64,000 nt of DNA from Streptomyces sp. TG1A-60 (GCF_037201975.1 NZ_CP147520.1:7688001-7752000); one strand, 5' to 3'; positions 55,672 through 64,000 are shown, counted from the first letter of the stretch. Numbers and translations: made by a program. Notes: generated from the letters alone by a model not told the origin.

Positions 55672-55855
55672 GTCATGTGGCCCTTCTGCGCTAGGTGGTG
55701 TCAGCCGTGTGCCCTCGGACGACGCCGGAACACCTCGCCGGGCGGCGCACGGACGGGGCCCGTGTACGGGGCGACGGTCCGGGTACCCGTGCGACGCCAC
55801 GGGAGCCGTGCCGGGCAGGCGCGGCCTCCCCGTCCGCGACACGGAGGAGGAGAAC

Positions 55856-56086
55856 GTGACCAGCACCGAGACCGGCCACGTGACCGGTACCGCCGACAAG
55901 GACTACAACCTGATCTGGTACGTCGAGGCCTGCCTGGACAACGTGCTGCGGCTGGAGACGTACGTCCAGGACGCGGAGCGGGAGAAGGACACCGAAGTCG
56001 CCGAGCTGTTCCGCAAGGCGCAGGCCGACAGCCGCAAGGGCGCCGAACTGGGCAAGGAACTGCTGCGCCGGCGCATGAACGACTGA
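55856..56086 (+). CDS. Small conserved-looking acidic/helical protein
   Basis: 76 residues, mostly helical: DYNLIWYVEACLDNVLRLET then YVQDAEREKDTEVAELFRKA and GAELGKELLRRRMND. The start GTG 55856 has a strong ribosome site (GGAGGAGAAC). It resembles small Streptomyces proteins that often lie next to the YbdK gene, here divergent from it across about 185 bases. No function is assigned. A strong hairpin terminator follows 20 bases after the stop. Confidence 0.7.
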   Translation: MTSTETGHVTGTADKDYNLIWYVEACLDNVLRLETYVQDAEREKDTEVAELFRKAQADSRKGAELGKELLRRRMND

Positions 56087-56106
56087 CGACCTCCCGGGGC
56101 TGCCTC

Positions 56107-56148
56107 CCGTACGCCCGGGTGAGGCATCGACCTCGCCCGGGCGTACGG
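56107..56148 (+). terminator. Long hairpin terminator
   Basis: CCGTACGCCCGGGTGAG, loop GCATCGAC, CTCGCCCGGGCGTACGG: a 17-pair stem with one G-T pair. It begins 20 bases after the small gene and ends its transcript. Confidence 0.8.
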
Positions 56149-56648
56149 CGTTCCGTACGCGAACGACACGCCGCAGGGCCCGCTCTGCGCCGCCGACGAG
56201 CGCGGGCGGTCAGCTCGGACACGGCCTGCCGTACCGGCGAGGAAGGGAGCGAGGAAGGCCATGAGCCCGACGCACGTGCCAGGAGAAGCACGGGAACGCG
56301 GCTCGCGTAGCACGCACCGGGCGCGACCTCATCCGCCCTGTCCGCCGGCGCCACGCCGTGCTCACAAGGTGACCGCACGCGTCCGATGCCGACCTGCCGG
56401 GCGCACGCGCCGCTCCGCCCGCCCAGCGCCATGGTGAGCACGGCCGGGACCGTCCCGAGAACCGGCAGCGGAGATACTCGGCAGGGAGGCCGCCGACCGG
56501 AACAGTCGCCCGGTACCATCCCCAGCCTGGCAGTTCGTGAACCCAGCAGCGGCGACCGCGCGGCGGGCCGGCGGCAGCGCGTCGAGAGGCCGGGGCGGCG
56601 GCTGCCGGGCTCTTGTGAGGCCGACCGCTCACCGCCCACGATGCTGCG
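56149..56648. other. 500-base region without a recognisable gene
   Basis: Long open frames occur on both strands, but none has a ribosome site or family likeness; they are composition artefacts. Some of it must be the promoter of the GNAT gene at 56649. Possible old gene debris. Confidence 0.4.
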
Positions 56649-57290
56649 ATGACCCCGCCTCCCGCAGTACGCCCTTACCGCCCCGAGGACCACGAGGCCC
56701 TCCACGACATCTGCGTCCGCACCGCCCACAACGGCGGCGACAGCCGCCCCGCCTACAGGAACCCCGAAATCTTCCCGGCGACCTTCGCCACCCCGTACGC
56801 CCACCTGGAACCGGAGCTGGTTTTCGTACTGGACGACGGCCGGGGACAAGCGGTCGGCTACATCCTCGGCACCGCGGACACCCCCGCCTTCGCCGCGGCC
56901 TTCCGCGACAGGTGGCTCCCCTTGGTCGCGGACCGCTTCCCGGCACCCATCGGCCCTCCGGTCACCCCCGACGAGGCGATCATCCAGCTCCTGCACCACC
57001 CCGAACGCATGGTCCTCCCCGAACTCGCCGCGTACCCGGCCCACTTGCACATCGACCTGCTCCCCGCCTGGCAGGGCCAGGGTCATGGCCGAGCCCTGAT
57101 GCAGACCTTCCTCCGGGCACTGCACACCAGATCGGTCCCGGCCGTCCACCTCTCCATGGTCACCACCAACACCCCCGCCCGCGCCTTCTACGACCGCCTT
57201 GCCTTCCACGAGATCGAGGTGCCGAACCCCGGCCCTGTGACGTACCTGGGGCGCACGACGCAGCAACTCGACACCGGCCGGGAGGACTGA
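56649..57290 (+). CDS. GNAT N-acetyltransferase
   Basis: 213 residues. YRPEDHEALHDICVRTAHNG opens a GNAT fold. The acetyl-CoA loop is LLPAWQGQGHGRALMQTFLR, and the C-terminal motif is VTTNTPARAFYDRLAFHEIE. Length and middle region suggest the O-GlcNAc-hydrolase-like or aminoglycoside-type GNATs seen in Streptomyces, but the acceptor cannot be told. No co-transcribed partner. Confidence 0.88.
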   Translation: MTPPPAVRPYRPEDHEALHDICVRTAHNGGDSRPAYRNPEIFPATFATPYAHLEPELVFVLDDGRGQAVGYILGTADTPAFAAAFRDRWLPLVADRFPAPIGPPVTPDEAIIQLLHHPERMVLPELAAYPAHLHIDLLPAWQGQGHGRALMQTFLRALHTRSVPAVHLSMVTTNTPARAFYDRLAFHEIEVPNPGPVTYLGRTTQQLDTGRED

Positions 57291-57357
57291 AGCACGCGGG
57301 CGCGCGCGAAGCCGCAGCCGGACCGGCGGTGCGTCACCGGCGAGCCGCCTACCGCGC

Positions 57358-57768
57358 TCAACCGAGCGCGAACGACACCCGCCGCTGCCACCCGCGATCC
57401 GTCGTGGACCATGAGATCGACCGAGGACTCGCCGGCCACAAGGGGAAGCCGGCTGTGAAGGCCGGCCTCCGCCTCATCCAAGAGGGCTCCGTCCTGTCCC
57501 TGAGCGACTGTGAGATGCGGGACCACGTCGTGCGAACTTGCCCGACGAGCGGCGGGGTCCGCGGCCACCGATCCGCGATCGCCCCGGTGAGCCGGCAGAA
57601 CGACGTGTCCGGTTCGACGGCGAGATACAGAATCCCGGGAAACCGCAGCACGGTGACCTGGGCGGGCGGGGGCACCCGTGCGGGCCGACGGATCCAGCCG
57701 TCGCTCCACGCTCGAGCAACAGGCTCGGCCGCCGGGATTTCCACGATCAGTCCGGACTGGGCGATCAC
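57358..57768 (-). pseudogene. Decayed 2'-5' RNA ligase-like (2H phosphoesterase) gene
   Basis: From GTG 57768 the minus strand reads VIAQSGLIVEIPAAEPVARA, then PAQVTVL where the first HxT motif should be (His to Gln), then jumps to RFPGILYLAVEPDTSFCRL, a segment normally about 40 residues further on. The next part, HDVVPHLTVAQGQDGALLDE with the second HxT, is in another frame, and the end WQRRVSFALG returns to the first frame. Internal deletion plus two frameshifts, hence a pseudogene. Confidence 0.65.
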
Positions 57769-57948
57769 CCGTCCTCGGCCGCAGGCCCCACGCCCCACCG
57801 CCACGGCAATCTCCGCACGCAAGGACCTTGACGGCGGGCTGACCCGCGATTCACGGTCTCCCCCTGGCTCTCGCTCCCGGGCGTCGGCTCGGCGAGGTTC
57901 CCGGCAGCGGACGCCGACTGCGGTGGAGGGTTCACTGTTTCCTGAATT

Positions 57949-57960
57949 CACGAATCCGTG
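57949..57960. promoter_or_regulatory. Candidate metal-sensor operator
   Basis: CACGAATCCGTG is a short inverted repeat within TTCCTGAATTCACGAATCCG, an unusually AT-containing stretch 13 bases before the ArsR-type start. Autoregulation of the sensor and exporter pair through such a site is expected. Low certainty. Confidence 0.35.
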
Positions 57961-57972
57961 TATGGTCATGAG

Positions 57973-58308
57973 GTGCTGACCATCGCTCCGGAGGTCGAGG
58001 TGCTCGCGCGCTTCGGCCGTGCTCTCGCCGACCCCATCCGCTGCCAGCTGCTGCTGGCCCTGCGTGACGCTCCCGCCTACCCGTCCGACCTCGCCGACCG
58101 CATCGGTGTCTCGCGGACGCGGCTGTCGAACCACCTGGCCTGCCTGCGTGACTGTGGCCTGGTCGTGGCCGTTCCCGATGGACGCCGCACCCGCTACGAG
58201 ATCGCCGACCCCCGCCTCGGACACGCACTCGAGGACCTGCGCACCGCTGTTGTCGCCGTCGAGACCGACCGCACCTGCGTCGACGCCGAGCAGAAGGGCT
58301 GCTGCTGA
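57973..58308 (+). CDS. ArsR/SmtB-family metal sensor, CmtR-like
   Basis: About 111 residues, winged helix-turn-helix: RALADPIRCQLLLALRDAP, LADRIGVSRTRLSNHLACLR, DCGLVVAVPDGRRTRYEIAD. Cysteines in HLACLRDCGLV with spacing C-x3-C, and another in TDRTCVD near the end, copy the Cd/Pb site of mycobacterial CmtR (Cys57, Cys61, Cys102). So it probably represses the adjacent exporter until cadmium or lead binds. It overlaps that gene by one base. GTG 57973 or the longer start at 57958. Confidence 0.85.
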   Translation: MLTIAPEVEVLARFGRALADPIRCQLLLALRDAPAYPSDLADRIGVSRTRLSNHLACLRDCGLVVAVPDGRRTRYEIADPRLGHALEDLRTAVVAVETDRTCVDAEQKGCC

Positions 58309-59177
58309 TGGTCTCCCCGTCCCTCGGCCTCAGCCCGGCCCGCCGCGACGTTCTGACAAGGCGCATACGGCTGTTGGTCGCCGTGACGATCACCTACAAC
58401 GTCATCGAGGCGATCGTCGCCCTCACCGCCGGCACGCTCGCCTCCTCCACAGCCTTGATCGGCTTCGGTCTCGACTCGATCATCGAGGTCTCCTCGGCGG
58501 CGGCGGTCGCCTGGCAGTTCTCGGCCGCCGACCCCGCCGTCCGTGAGGCCCGTGAGAAGACGGCCCTGCGGATCATCGCCCTCTCGTTCCTCGCGCTCGC
58601 CGCGTATGTCACTGTCGACGCCGTCCGCGCGCTGACCGGCACCGGCGAGGCCGGCCACTCCGTTCCCGGCATCGTGCTGGCGGCCCTGTCGCTGGCGATC
58701 ATGCCGTTCTTGTCGGCCGCCCAACGCAAGGCGGGCCGCGAACTCGGCTCCGCCACCGCCGTCGCCGACTCCAAGCAGACCCTCCTGTGCACCTACCTCT
58801 CGGCGGTGCTGCTGATCGGTCTGCTGGCCAACCTCCTGCTCGGCTGGACCTGGGCCGACCCGATCGCCGCCCTCGTCATCGCCGCCGTCGCGGTCAAGGA
58901 AGGCCGCGACGCCTGGCGCGGTGACACCTGCTGCGGCCCGATCCCGACCGCTTCCCCGGTCCTGGTGCCGCGACAGGCGGAATTCGCCCCGTCGCGACGC
59001 CCGGCACGCCCTCTCGCCGCCCCGGTGGAGAGCCCGAGTACGCCCAGTACGAGGACGTCCGGCGGGCACACCGAGAGCACGCACCGGACGCCGCTCCTTG
59101 ACGGGCGAACGTCGCCTGCCGCGGCACTGGCCCAGGCCGATGCCTGCGGTTGCCGGCAGGGCTGCGCCTGCTGCTGA
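58308..59177 (+). CDS. Cation diffusion facilitator-like heavy-metal exporter
   Basis: 289 residues with about six membrane segments. Metal-site aspartates appear in GFGLDSIIEVSSA and in ATAVADSKQT, as in small cation transporters linked to CmtR-type sensors. A soluble tail of about 85 residues follows the last segment; it is Pro/Ser/Thr-rich and ends QADACGCRQGCACC, a Cys cluster likely to bind soft metals. The start overlaps the sensor stop by one base (TGATG), so both are made together. Expected role: export of Cd, Pb or Zn. Confidence 0.87.
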   Translation: MVSPSLGLSPARRDVLTRRIRLLVAVTITYNVIEAIVALTAGTLASSTALIGFGLDSIIEVSSAAAVAWQFSAADPAVREAREKTALRIIALSFLALAAYVTVDAVRALTGTGEAGHSVPGIVLAALSLAIMPFLSAAQRKAGRELGSATAVADSKQTLLCTYLSAVLLIGLLANLLLGWTWADPIAALVIAAVAVKEGRDAWRGDTCCGPIPTASPVLVPRQAEFAPSRRPARPLAAPVESPSTPSTRTSGGHTESTHRTPLLDGRTSPAAALAQADACGCRQGCACC

Positions 59178-59548
59178 GGCTCGCGGCCGAGACGTACGCG
59201 CGGCGATGGATCCGGCGACAGCGCGATCCGGGAGTCGAAGGCCCCGCGGCCTGCGGAGCGGGTGTCTCGGTCATGGCTTCCTCCTGCATCGCGGGACAGG
59301 GCCGCCGAGTTCGTTCGCGGAGGGCCTTGTGGTCCATCACATCGACCGCGGGGTTCTTGCCGAGGGCACTGATCAGTGCCTCCTCGTTCGCCGCGCTCTC
59401 GCCCCCGTGGCTGCGCCGCGTGCGAGGCGACGTCCTCCGTGGCGACCAGCACCGACGACAGCATCGAACGGGGCCAACAGCTCACCCGCCCAGCGCGTAC
59501 ACGTCCGGGTAGCCAGAAGTGGCTCGGCTCGGACGGGGAGAACGCGCC
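59178..59548. other. 371-base region without a recognisable gene
   Basis: Open frames exist on both strands but none has a ribosome site or family resemblance; a minus-strand stretch (ESAANEEALISALGKNPAVD and DHKALRERT) looks protein-like near 59310-59400 but I cannot assign it. It may be a fragment. Confidence 0.35.
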
Positions 59549-61291
59549 CTACACGCTGGGGCTGCTTCCGCCTGCGTGTGCTTCGGCGAGGAGGAGGTAG
59601 CTGCTGGCGGTCCAGGTGTAGGCGCGGTCGCGCAAGCCCGTTCCGGTGAGGGCGTCGAAGTTCTCGGCGAAGCCGTGGGTCTCGCACAGGGTGCGAAAGC
59701 GGGCACTGATCTCGTCCGCGAGTCGGGCGTGTCCGCCGCGACGCAGGCCGTCCTCGATGAGGACCGTGGCAGGGGCCCAGATAGGTCCGCGCCAGTAGCC
59801 GTCGGCGAGGTAGTGCGGCGAGGCCGGCGACTCGGTGGCCAGGCCGTGCGGGGTCAGGTGGGCCTCGACGCGGTCGGCCAGCACGTCCCTGATCTCGTCC
59901 GGCAGTTGCTCGCCGAGCACGATGGGCATCAGGTCGAGGAGGCTGGAGCTGTGCCAGGTGTCCCCGCTGTCGACTCCCCGGGCGACGAACCGGTCACCTC
60001 TCCAGAGCTGGTCGAGCATCGCCGACTGGGTCGCCTCGGCCGCTCCCGTCCACCGGCGGGCCTCGTCCGGTCTGTTCAGGTGCGTTGCCAGATCGGCGAG
60101 TTCCCGGAGCTGGAGGACGAGGAAGGCGGCCAGGTCCGCGGTGACGACCACGCGTTCGGGGTCGAAGGTGGTGGCGTTGTCCCAGCCGCTGTCGTTGCCG
60201 TGCTGGTAGTGGGGCAGTGCGGCGCCGGGGGCGCGCCGCGCGGTGAGCCAGAAGTCCGTCCAGCGTTCCAGCCTGTCGTACGTCTCGGCCAGTTCCGCCC
60301 GGTCCGGGGGAGTGGTCAGCCGACGGCGCAGGCGGGCGAAGGCCCAGCCGTGGATGGGTGGTTTGACGAAGTTGTGGAGGACCTCGGAGTGGGTGACGGA
60401 GTCGGGCAGCGCCCCGCTCTCGTCCTGGTGGTCGAAGGGCAGGTGGAACTGGTCCAGGGCCAGTTCGGGGAGCCCAGGGGCCAGGGCGAGGGCGTTGAAG
60501 CAGTGGTCCCAGCTCCAGACCTTGTCCATCCAGTGCTTGGACATCAGGACGGCGGGACGGGTGACCAGCCCCGCCGGGCGTACGGTCGCGGACCACACGA
60601 CGTAGGCGGCGAGTTCGGCGGCGGGGGTGGCGGACGAGCGCCAGGGGGCCACGGTGTCGACGAAGCCGGCGAAGGCGTTCTGCGCGGTCTCGACGACCTT
60701 GCCGAAGGTCGCCGTCGACGTGTACGGAGGGCGTGCGGTGTCGAGTTCCTCGACCGCGATCTCCCAGGGATCGTCCGTGTCGGCTGCGACGGTGAGGCCA
60801 CGCTCGGCGCTGCTCAGTGCCTGGCTGCCGACCGTGTCGGTCACCGTGCCGGAGAGAACGGTGACGTGGTAGCGGCGGCCGGTCTCGTACGACGTGAACA
60901 CGTACGCGTCGGCGGTCGCGTCGTGGAAGAAGTAGGTGCCGCCGAACGGGGTCAGCGCCCGGGCCGCCGCGGAGACGCGCAGCGACAGCCCCGCACCGCG
61001 CAGGCGTACGGTGTCCGGCGACTCGTAGGAGAGATCGACCCGACCGGTCGCGTTGATCCAGCTCAGCAGCCCCGGTGTCGCCTCCAGGCGGGTCTCGGCC
61101 CGCTCGCCCGTCGCGGCGTCGAGCGGCAGGAGGCGCAGGACGGCGTGCATGCCGTTCTGGTGCGAGACGAGGTGGAGGTCCTCGGCGCGGGTCTTCTCCG
61201 CCACCACGGGGGAGATGCCGAACCAGGATCCGTACGTGCTGAACGGGATGTCGTGGACGGAGAAGGCCGGGCCGGGGCGGTCGGCGGTCAT
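59549..61291 (-). CDS. GH63/trehalase-like glycoside hydrolase
   Basis: 580 residues. An N-terminal beta-sandwich (about 1-220) is followed by an (alpha/alpha)6 barrel: KHWMDKVWSWDHCFNALAL, HQDESGALPDSVTH, HGNDSGWDNATTFD, DGYWRGPIWAPATVLIEDGL and FAENFDALTGTGLRDRAYTW. The Asp in the WDNATTF region and the Glu in FAENFDA are the likely acid/base pair of this mannosidase/glucosidase class (MGH1-like). No signal peptide, so it acts inside the cell, probably on the sugar brought in by the transporter genes upstream (same strand, about 80 bases). Confidence 0.88.
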   Translation of the reverse strand: MTADRPGPAFSVHDIPFSTYGSWFGISPVVAEKTRAEDLHLVSHQNGMHAVLRLLPLDAATGERAETRLEATPGLLSWINATGRVDLSYESPDTVRLRGAGLSLRVSAAARALTPFGGTYFFHDATADAYVFTSYETGRRYHVTVLSGTVTDTVGSQALSSAERGLTVAADTDDPWEIAVEELDTARPPYTSTATFGKVVETAQNAFAGFVDTVAPWRSSATPAAELAAYVVWSATVRPAGLVTRPAVLMSKHWMDKVWSWDHCFNALALAPGLPELALDQFHLPFDHQDESGALPDSVTHSEVLHNFVKPPIHGWAFARLRRRLTTPPDRAELAETYDRLERWTDFWLTARRAPGAALPHYQHGNDSGWDNATTFDPERVVVTADLAAFLVLQLRELADLATHLNRPDEARRWTGAAEATQSAMLDQLWRGDRFVARGVDSGDTWHSSSLLDLMPIVLGEQLPDEIRDVLADRVEAHLTPHGLATESPASPHYLADGYWRGPIWAPATVLIEDGLRRGGHARLADEISARFRTLCETHGFAENFDALTGTGLRDRAYTWTASSYLLLAEAHAGGSSPSV

Positions 61292-61369
61292 GAGGTGTCA
61301 CTCGTTTCTCGGTCAGGGGCGGCGGGCCGTCCGGGCGTACGGACGGTGGGCCGCGGTGAGATGAAGCGG

Positions 61370-62194
61370 TCAGTCCTTGACGGCGCCGGCGGTCACGCCG
61401 GCGGCGACGTAGCGCTGGGCGAGGACGAGAATGGCCGCGGCGGGCAGCGAGGCAACGGTGGCGGTGGCCATGATGGCGTTCCACTCCTGGTTGTTGTTTC
61501 CGATGTAGTGGTAGATGCCGAGGGTGATCGGCTCGTGCGCGCCACCGTTGACGAGGGTGCCGGCGAAGACGAAGTCGGACCAGGACCACAGGAACGCGAA
61601 CAACGACACCGTGACGACGGCGTTGCGGCTCATCGGCAGGACGACGGACCAGAAGGTGCGCAACGGCCCGGCGCCGTCTGTTTTCGCCGCCTGGAGCAGT
61701 TCGTCGGGTATGCCGGACATGAAGGCGGTGAAGATGAGCACCGCGAAGGGCACGGCGAGGGTGGAATCGGCGACGATCAGACCGGGGACGGACTGGAGCA
61801 GGCCGAGCTGGAGGTAGATGGCGTAGAAGCCCATCGCCATGATGATGCCGGGGATCATCTGGGCGGCCAGCAGGACGAATCCGAGGAGTCCGCCGCCACG
61901 CGGGCGCAGCTTGGCCAGTGCGTAGCCGGCGGGTGCGGCCAGGGCCACGGTCAGGGCGACGGTACCCAGGCCGATGACGAGGCTGGTTCCGAGGTAGGGC
62001 AACTGCTCGTCCAGCACCTTGCGGTAGCCGTCCAGTGTGCCGTGGGCGGGGAACAGATCAGGCGGGCTCTTGCGCATGTCCTGTTGGCGGGTGAAGGACA
62101 CGTTGAGCATCCAGTAGACCGGGAAGAGCATGATCCCGGTCAGCAGGAGGCCGATCGTCGTCCTTCCCCACGTGCGCCGGCCGTGTCGGTTCAT
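61370..62194 (-). CDS. Sugar ABC transporter permease, MalG type
   Basis: 274 residues with six membrane segments. The EAA loop is DELLQAAKTDGAGPLRTFWS, close to the family consensus EAAxxDGA. The first periplasmic loop carries the typical FPVYWMLNVSFTRQQDM. It pairs with the upstream MalF-type permease; its ATG overlaps that stop by four bases. The ATPase is missing from the set; in Streptomyces a shared MsiK-type ATPase usually serves such importers. Confidence 0.94.
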   Translation of the reverse strand: MNRHGRRTWGRTTIGLLLTGIMLFPVYWMLNVSFTRQQDMRKSPPDLFPAHGTLDGYRKVLDEQLPYLGTSLVIGLGTVALTVALAAPAGYALAKLRPRGGGLLGFVLLAAQMIPGIIMAMGFYAIYLQLGLLQSVPGLIVADSTLAVPFAVLIFTAFMSGIPDELLQAAKTDGAGPLRTFWSVVLPMSRNAVVTVSLFAFLWSWSDFVFAGTLVNGGAHEPITLGIYHYIGNNNQEWNAIMATATVASLPAAAILVLAQRYVAAGVTAGAVKD

Positions 62195-63162
62195 GACGAC
62201 GCCTGCTTTCTCTGGGCCCGGACGTGGACCAGGCCGAAGACCAGGGCGGCGACGACCAGCAGGTTTCCGACGGCCGCCCCTGTGCCGAAGGCGGGCAGGA
62301 GGTTGCCGAAGCCGAGCTGGTAGGACCAGGTGGCGAAGGTGGTGGACGAGTCCGCCGGGCCGCCCTTGGTCATGATCCAGATGATGTCGAAGACCTTGAG
62401 CGTGTAGACCAGCCCCAGCAGCAGCGTGATCGCGGACACCGGCCGCAACAGGGGGAATGTGATGCTCCAGAACCGTCGCCAGGCACTCGCCCCGTCCAGG
62501 GCGGCGGCCTCGTACAGGCCGGCCGGGATGGACTGCAGGCCGCTGTAGAGCACGACGAGGTTGAACGGCACGCCGATCCAGATGTTGGCGATGATCACGG
62601 AGGTCAGCGACCACGAGGGCGACGTCAGCCAGTTCACCGGATCGATACCGACGGTCCCCAACAGCGCGTTGACGACGCCCGATTCGCTGTTGAGCATCCA
62701 CGACCAGGTGGAGGCCGACACGATCAGCGGCAGCAGCCAGGGCACCAGGAAGAGGGCCCGCAGGGTGGCGGAGAGCCGGAAGTGCTGGTTGAAGAAGACC
62801 GCGAGGGCCAGGCCGATGGCGTACTGGAAGAAGAGGCAGACGGCGGTGAACACGACCGTGTGGAGCAGGGCCGGGGCGAAGGTCGGATCGTCGAGGACGG
62901 CCCGGTAGTTCTCCAGGCCCGTGAACGGCGCGTCGCCCTGGACGAAGGAGCGGACGGTGTAGTCGCGCAGACTCAGGTCGAGGTTGCGGTAGAGCGGATA
63001 GGCGTAGAAGAGGACGAGGTACAGGGTCACCGGGGCGAGGAACGCCCAGGCGGCCCACTGCTGGGAGGCGGGGCGGCGCCGTGCCCGGGGCGGTGCGGCG
63101 GGGGCCGCGCCGCTGTGGCCGGGCACGGGCCGGCGGTGCGGCACTTGCGTCGTGTGAATCAT
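62191..63162 (-). CDS. Sugar ABC transporter permease, MalF type
   Basis: 323 residues with a Pro/Arg-rich N-terminus, then six membrane segments. The EAA loop reads AGLYEAAALDGASAWRRFWS, and family context includes LVLFYAYPLYRNLDLSLRDY and PFTGLENYRAVLDDPTF. It forms the heterodimeric channel with the MalG-type permease, to which its translation is coupled. The binding-protein gene lies 22 bases upstream. Confidence 0.94.
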   Translation of the reverse strand: MIHTTQVPHRRPVPGHSGAAPAAPPRARRRPASQQWAAWAFLAPVTLYLVLFYAYPLYRNLDLSLRDYTVRSFVQGDAPFTGLENYRAVLDDPTFAPALLHTVVFTAVCLFFQYAIGLALAVFFNQHFRLSATLRALFLVPWLLPLIVSASTWSWMLNSESGVVNALLGTVGIDPVNWLTSPSWSLTSVIIANIWIGVPFNLVVLYSGLQSIPAGLYEAAALDGASAWRRFWSITFPLLRPVSAITLLLGLVYTLKVFDIIWIMTKGGPADSSTTFATWSYQLGFGNLLPAFGTGAAVGNLLVVAALVFGLVHVRAQRKQASS

Positions 63163-63184
63163 CGACGGGCCTCGGAGATCGCCG

Positions 63185-64000
63185 TCACCTGACGGCGGAC
63201 TGGGCGGCGCTCAGCGCGTCCTTCGGGGACTTCGAGCCGCTGAGGGCGGACTGGACGGCCTTCCACATCTGCTCGGAGATCTTCGGGTACCCGGTGCCCA
63301 GATCGTCGCTGGTACGGCCCTTGGCCGCCTTGACCGCCTCCACCCAGGGCTTCAGGTCGGCGTCGGCCGCCACCTGCTTGTCCTGGACCTCGCTGGTGGG
63401 AGCCACATAGGACAGCGTGGTGTCGGTGTCGTACAGGTTCTGGGTGCTGGTCAGGCAGGTCGCCAGTTTCTGGGCGGTGGCGTAGCGGCCGGTGTCGCCC
63501 TGGACCGGGATGGTGACGAATTCGCCGCCGGTCGGGGCGGCGGCGCTGCCGCCGGAGACGCCGGGGACGGGGATGACGCCGTACTCGAAGCCGGCCTTCT
63601 CGGCATGGGTGAGCTGCCAGGTGCCGTTCTCGGCGAAGGCGTAGTCGCCGCTCGCGAACTCCTGCCAACTGGTCGTCTGGGTGTTGTTGATGACCGAGTT
63701 GGGCGCGTACCCCTTCTCCAGCCAGTCGGTCCACAGCGACAGCGCCGAGACGGCCTCGGCGGAGTCGAGGTCGGTCAGCTGAGCGCCCGAGCCCCAGAAC
63801 CAGGGCAGGAACTGGAAGCTGCCTTCCTCCGTGCCGATCGCCGAGAACGTGATGCCCTTCTTGCCCGCCTTCTTCACCTTCTCCAGCGCCGCCGTCAGCG
63901 ACTCCCAGTCCTTGACCGAGGCGATGTCCACGCCCGCGTCCTTGAGGACTTCCTTGTTGTAGTACAGGGCGAGTGTGTTCGCGCCGATCGGCGTGCCGTA
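63185..64000 (-). CDS. Extracellular sugar-binding protein (C-terminal part; start outside window)
   Basis: At least 271 residues of a family 1 solute-binding protein. YGTPIGANTLALYYNKEVLK, GTEEGSFQFLPWFWGSGAQL and FASGDYAFAENGTWQLTHAE are typical hinge and ligand-binding segments. It delivers the sugar to the two permeases downstream. The signal peptide and lipobox are right of base 64000. Ligand unknown; the accompanying hydrolase suggests an alpha-linked mannoside or glucoside. Confidence 0.93.
   Translation of the reverse strand, partial: YGTPIGANTLALYYNKEVLKDAGVDIASVKDWESLTAALEKVKKAGKKGITFSAIGTEEGSFQFLPWFWGSGAQLTDLDSAEAVSALSLWTDWLEKGYAPNSVINNTQTTSWQEFASGDYAFAENGTWQLTHAEKAGFEYGVIPVPGVSGGSAAAPTGGEFVTIPVQGDTGRYATAQKLATCLTSTQNLYDTDTTLSYVAPTSEVQDKQVAADADLKPWVEAVKAAKGRTSDDLGTGYPKISEQMWKAVQSALSGSKSPKDALSAAQSAVR

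Noticed and set aside
55701..57266. 521-codon minus-strand open frame
   Set aside because: Overlaps the small gene, a hairpin terminator and a clear GNAT gene on the other strand; no family likeness.
59519..62323. 934-codon plus-strand open frame
   Set aside because: Antisense to the glycoside hydrolase and permease; Val/Gly/Glu-rich composition without any domain.
1..64000. tRNA, rRNA, integrase or attachment sites
   Set aside because: None was recognised by eye. A tRNAscan or covariance search would be needed to exclude them fully.

Overview
This window is very GC-rich, uses GTG starts and GGAGG-type ribosome sites freely, and carries families typical of Streptomyces (streptophobe membrane protein, DUF6777, DUF5133, DUF397 with a DUF5753 helix-turn-helix partner, PopR with ClpP3/ClpP4, an NsdA-like regulator, many SpoIIE-type phosphatases). 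A Streptomyces chromosome, probably outside the most conserved core, is the best reading. No rRNA, tRNA, CRISPR array or complete insertion sequence was recognised. Statements about families come from memory; no database search was run.

1-16217: an iron-regulated hydroxamate siderophore locus. A giant NRPS (3' end beyond the left edge) reads leftward. It faces a FecCD-type importer (two permeases, one ATPase), a formyltransferase and an ornithine N5-hydroxylase. Three DmdR1/IdeR-like iron boxes sit in the two promoter regions. Two of the three visible adenylation domains contain an inserted methyltransferase, their specificity codes read as hydroxyornithine, serine and formyl-hydroxyornithine, and the third condensation domain has lost its catalytic histidine. 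A peptide containing N-methylated hydroxyornithine (scabichelin-like) is likely.

16405-33375: housekeeping and accessory genes. The main items are popR beside clpP3-clpP4 (the second ClpP lacks the catalytic His), a GDSL lipoprotein, RNase H, an AlkB-like dioxygenase behind a near-consensus SOS box, AIM24, a NUDIX hydrolase and a divergent argP/argO pair. Interspersed are a tyrosinase remnant, an FAD monooxygenase with a frameshifted tail and an MFS remnant.

33742-41369: a stand-alone second MraY, a small secreted protein, a zone of gene remnants (GNAT, SDR), an NsdA-like regulator divergent from a helix-turn-helix/DUF397 pair, an array of degenerate repeats of about 28 bp, a frameshifted P-loop protein and a PF04672 methyltransferase.

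41457-54262: a dense general-stress and partner-switching region. A five-gene, translationally coupled stressosome operon (RsbR-RsbS-RsbT, an ATPase-PP2C fusion, a GAF-PP2C) is flanked by two paralogous MarR genes. Around it lie two more SpoIIE phosphatases, an anti-anti-sigma STAS protein, two SigB/SigF-family sigma factors, two HATPase anti-sigma-like proteins and a DUF5133 protein. Together they form most of a stress-sensing circuit ending at sigma factors.

54477-64000: a YbdK-type carboxylate-amine ligase whose 3' end was duplicated as a 76-bp tandem repeat, a GNAT acetyltransferase, a decayed 2H phosphoesterase, a CmtR-like metal sensor coupled to a cation exporter, and a sugar uptake module (GH63-like hydrolase, two permeases, binding protein cut by the right edge) with no ATPase of its own.
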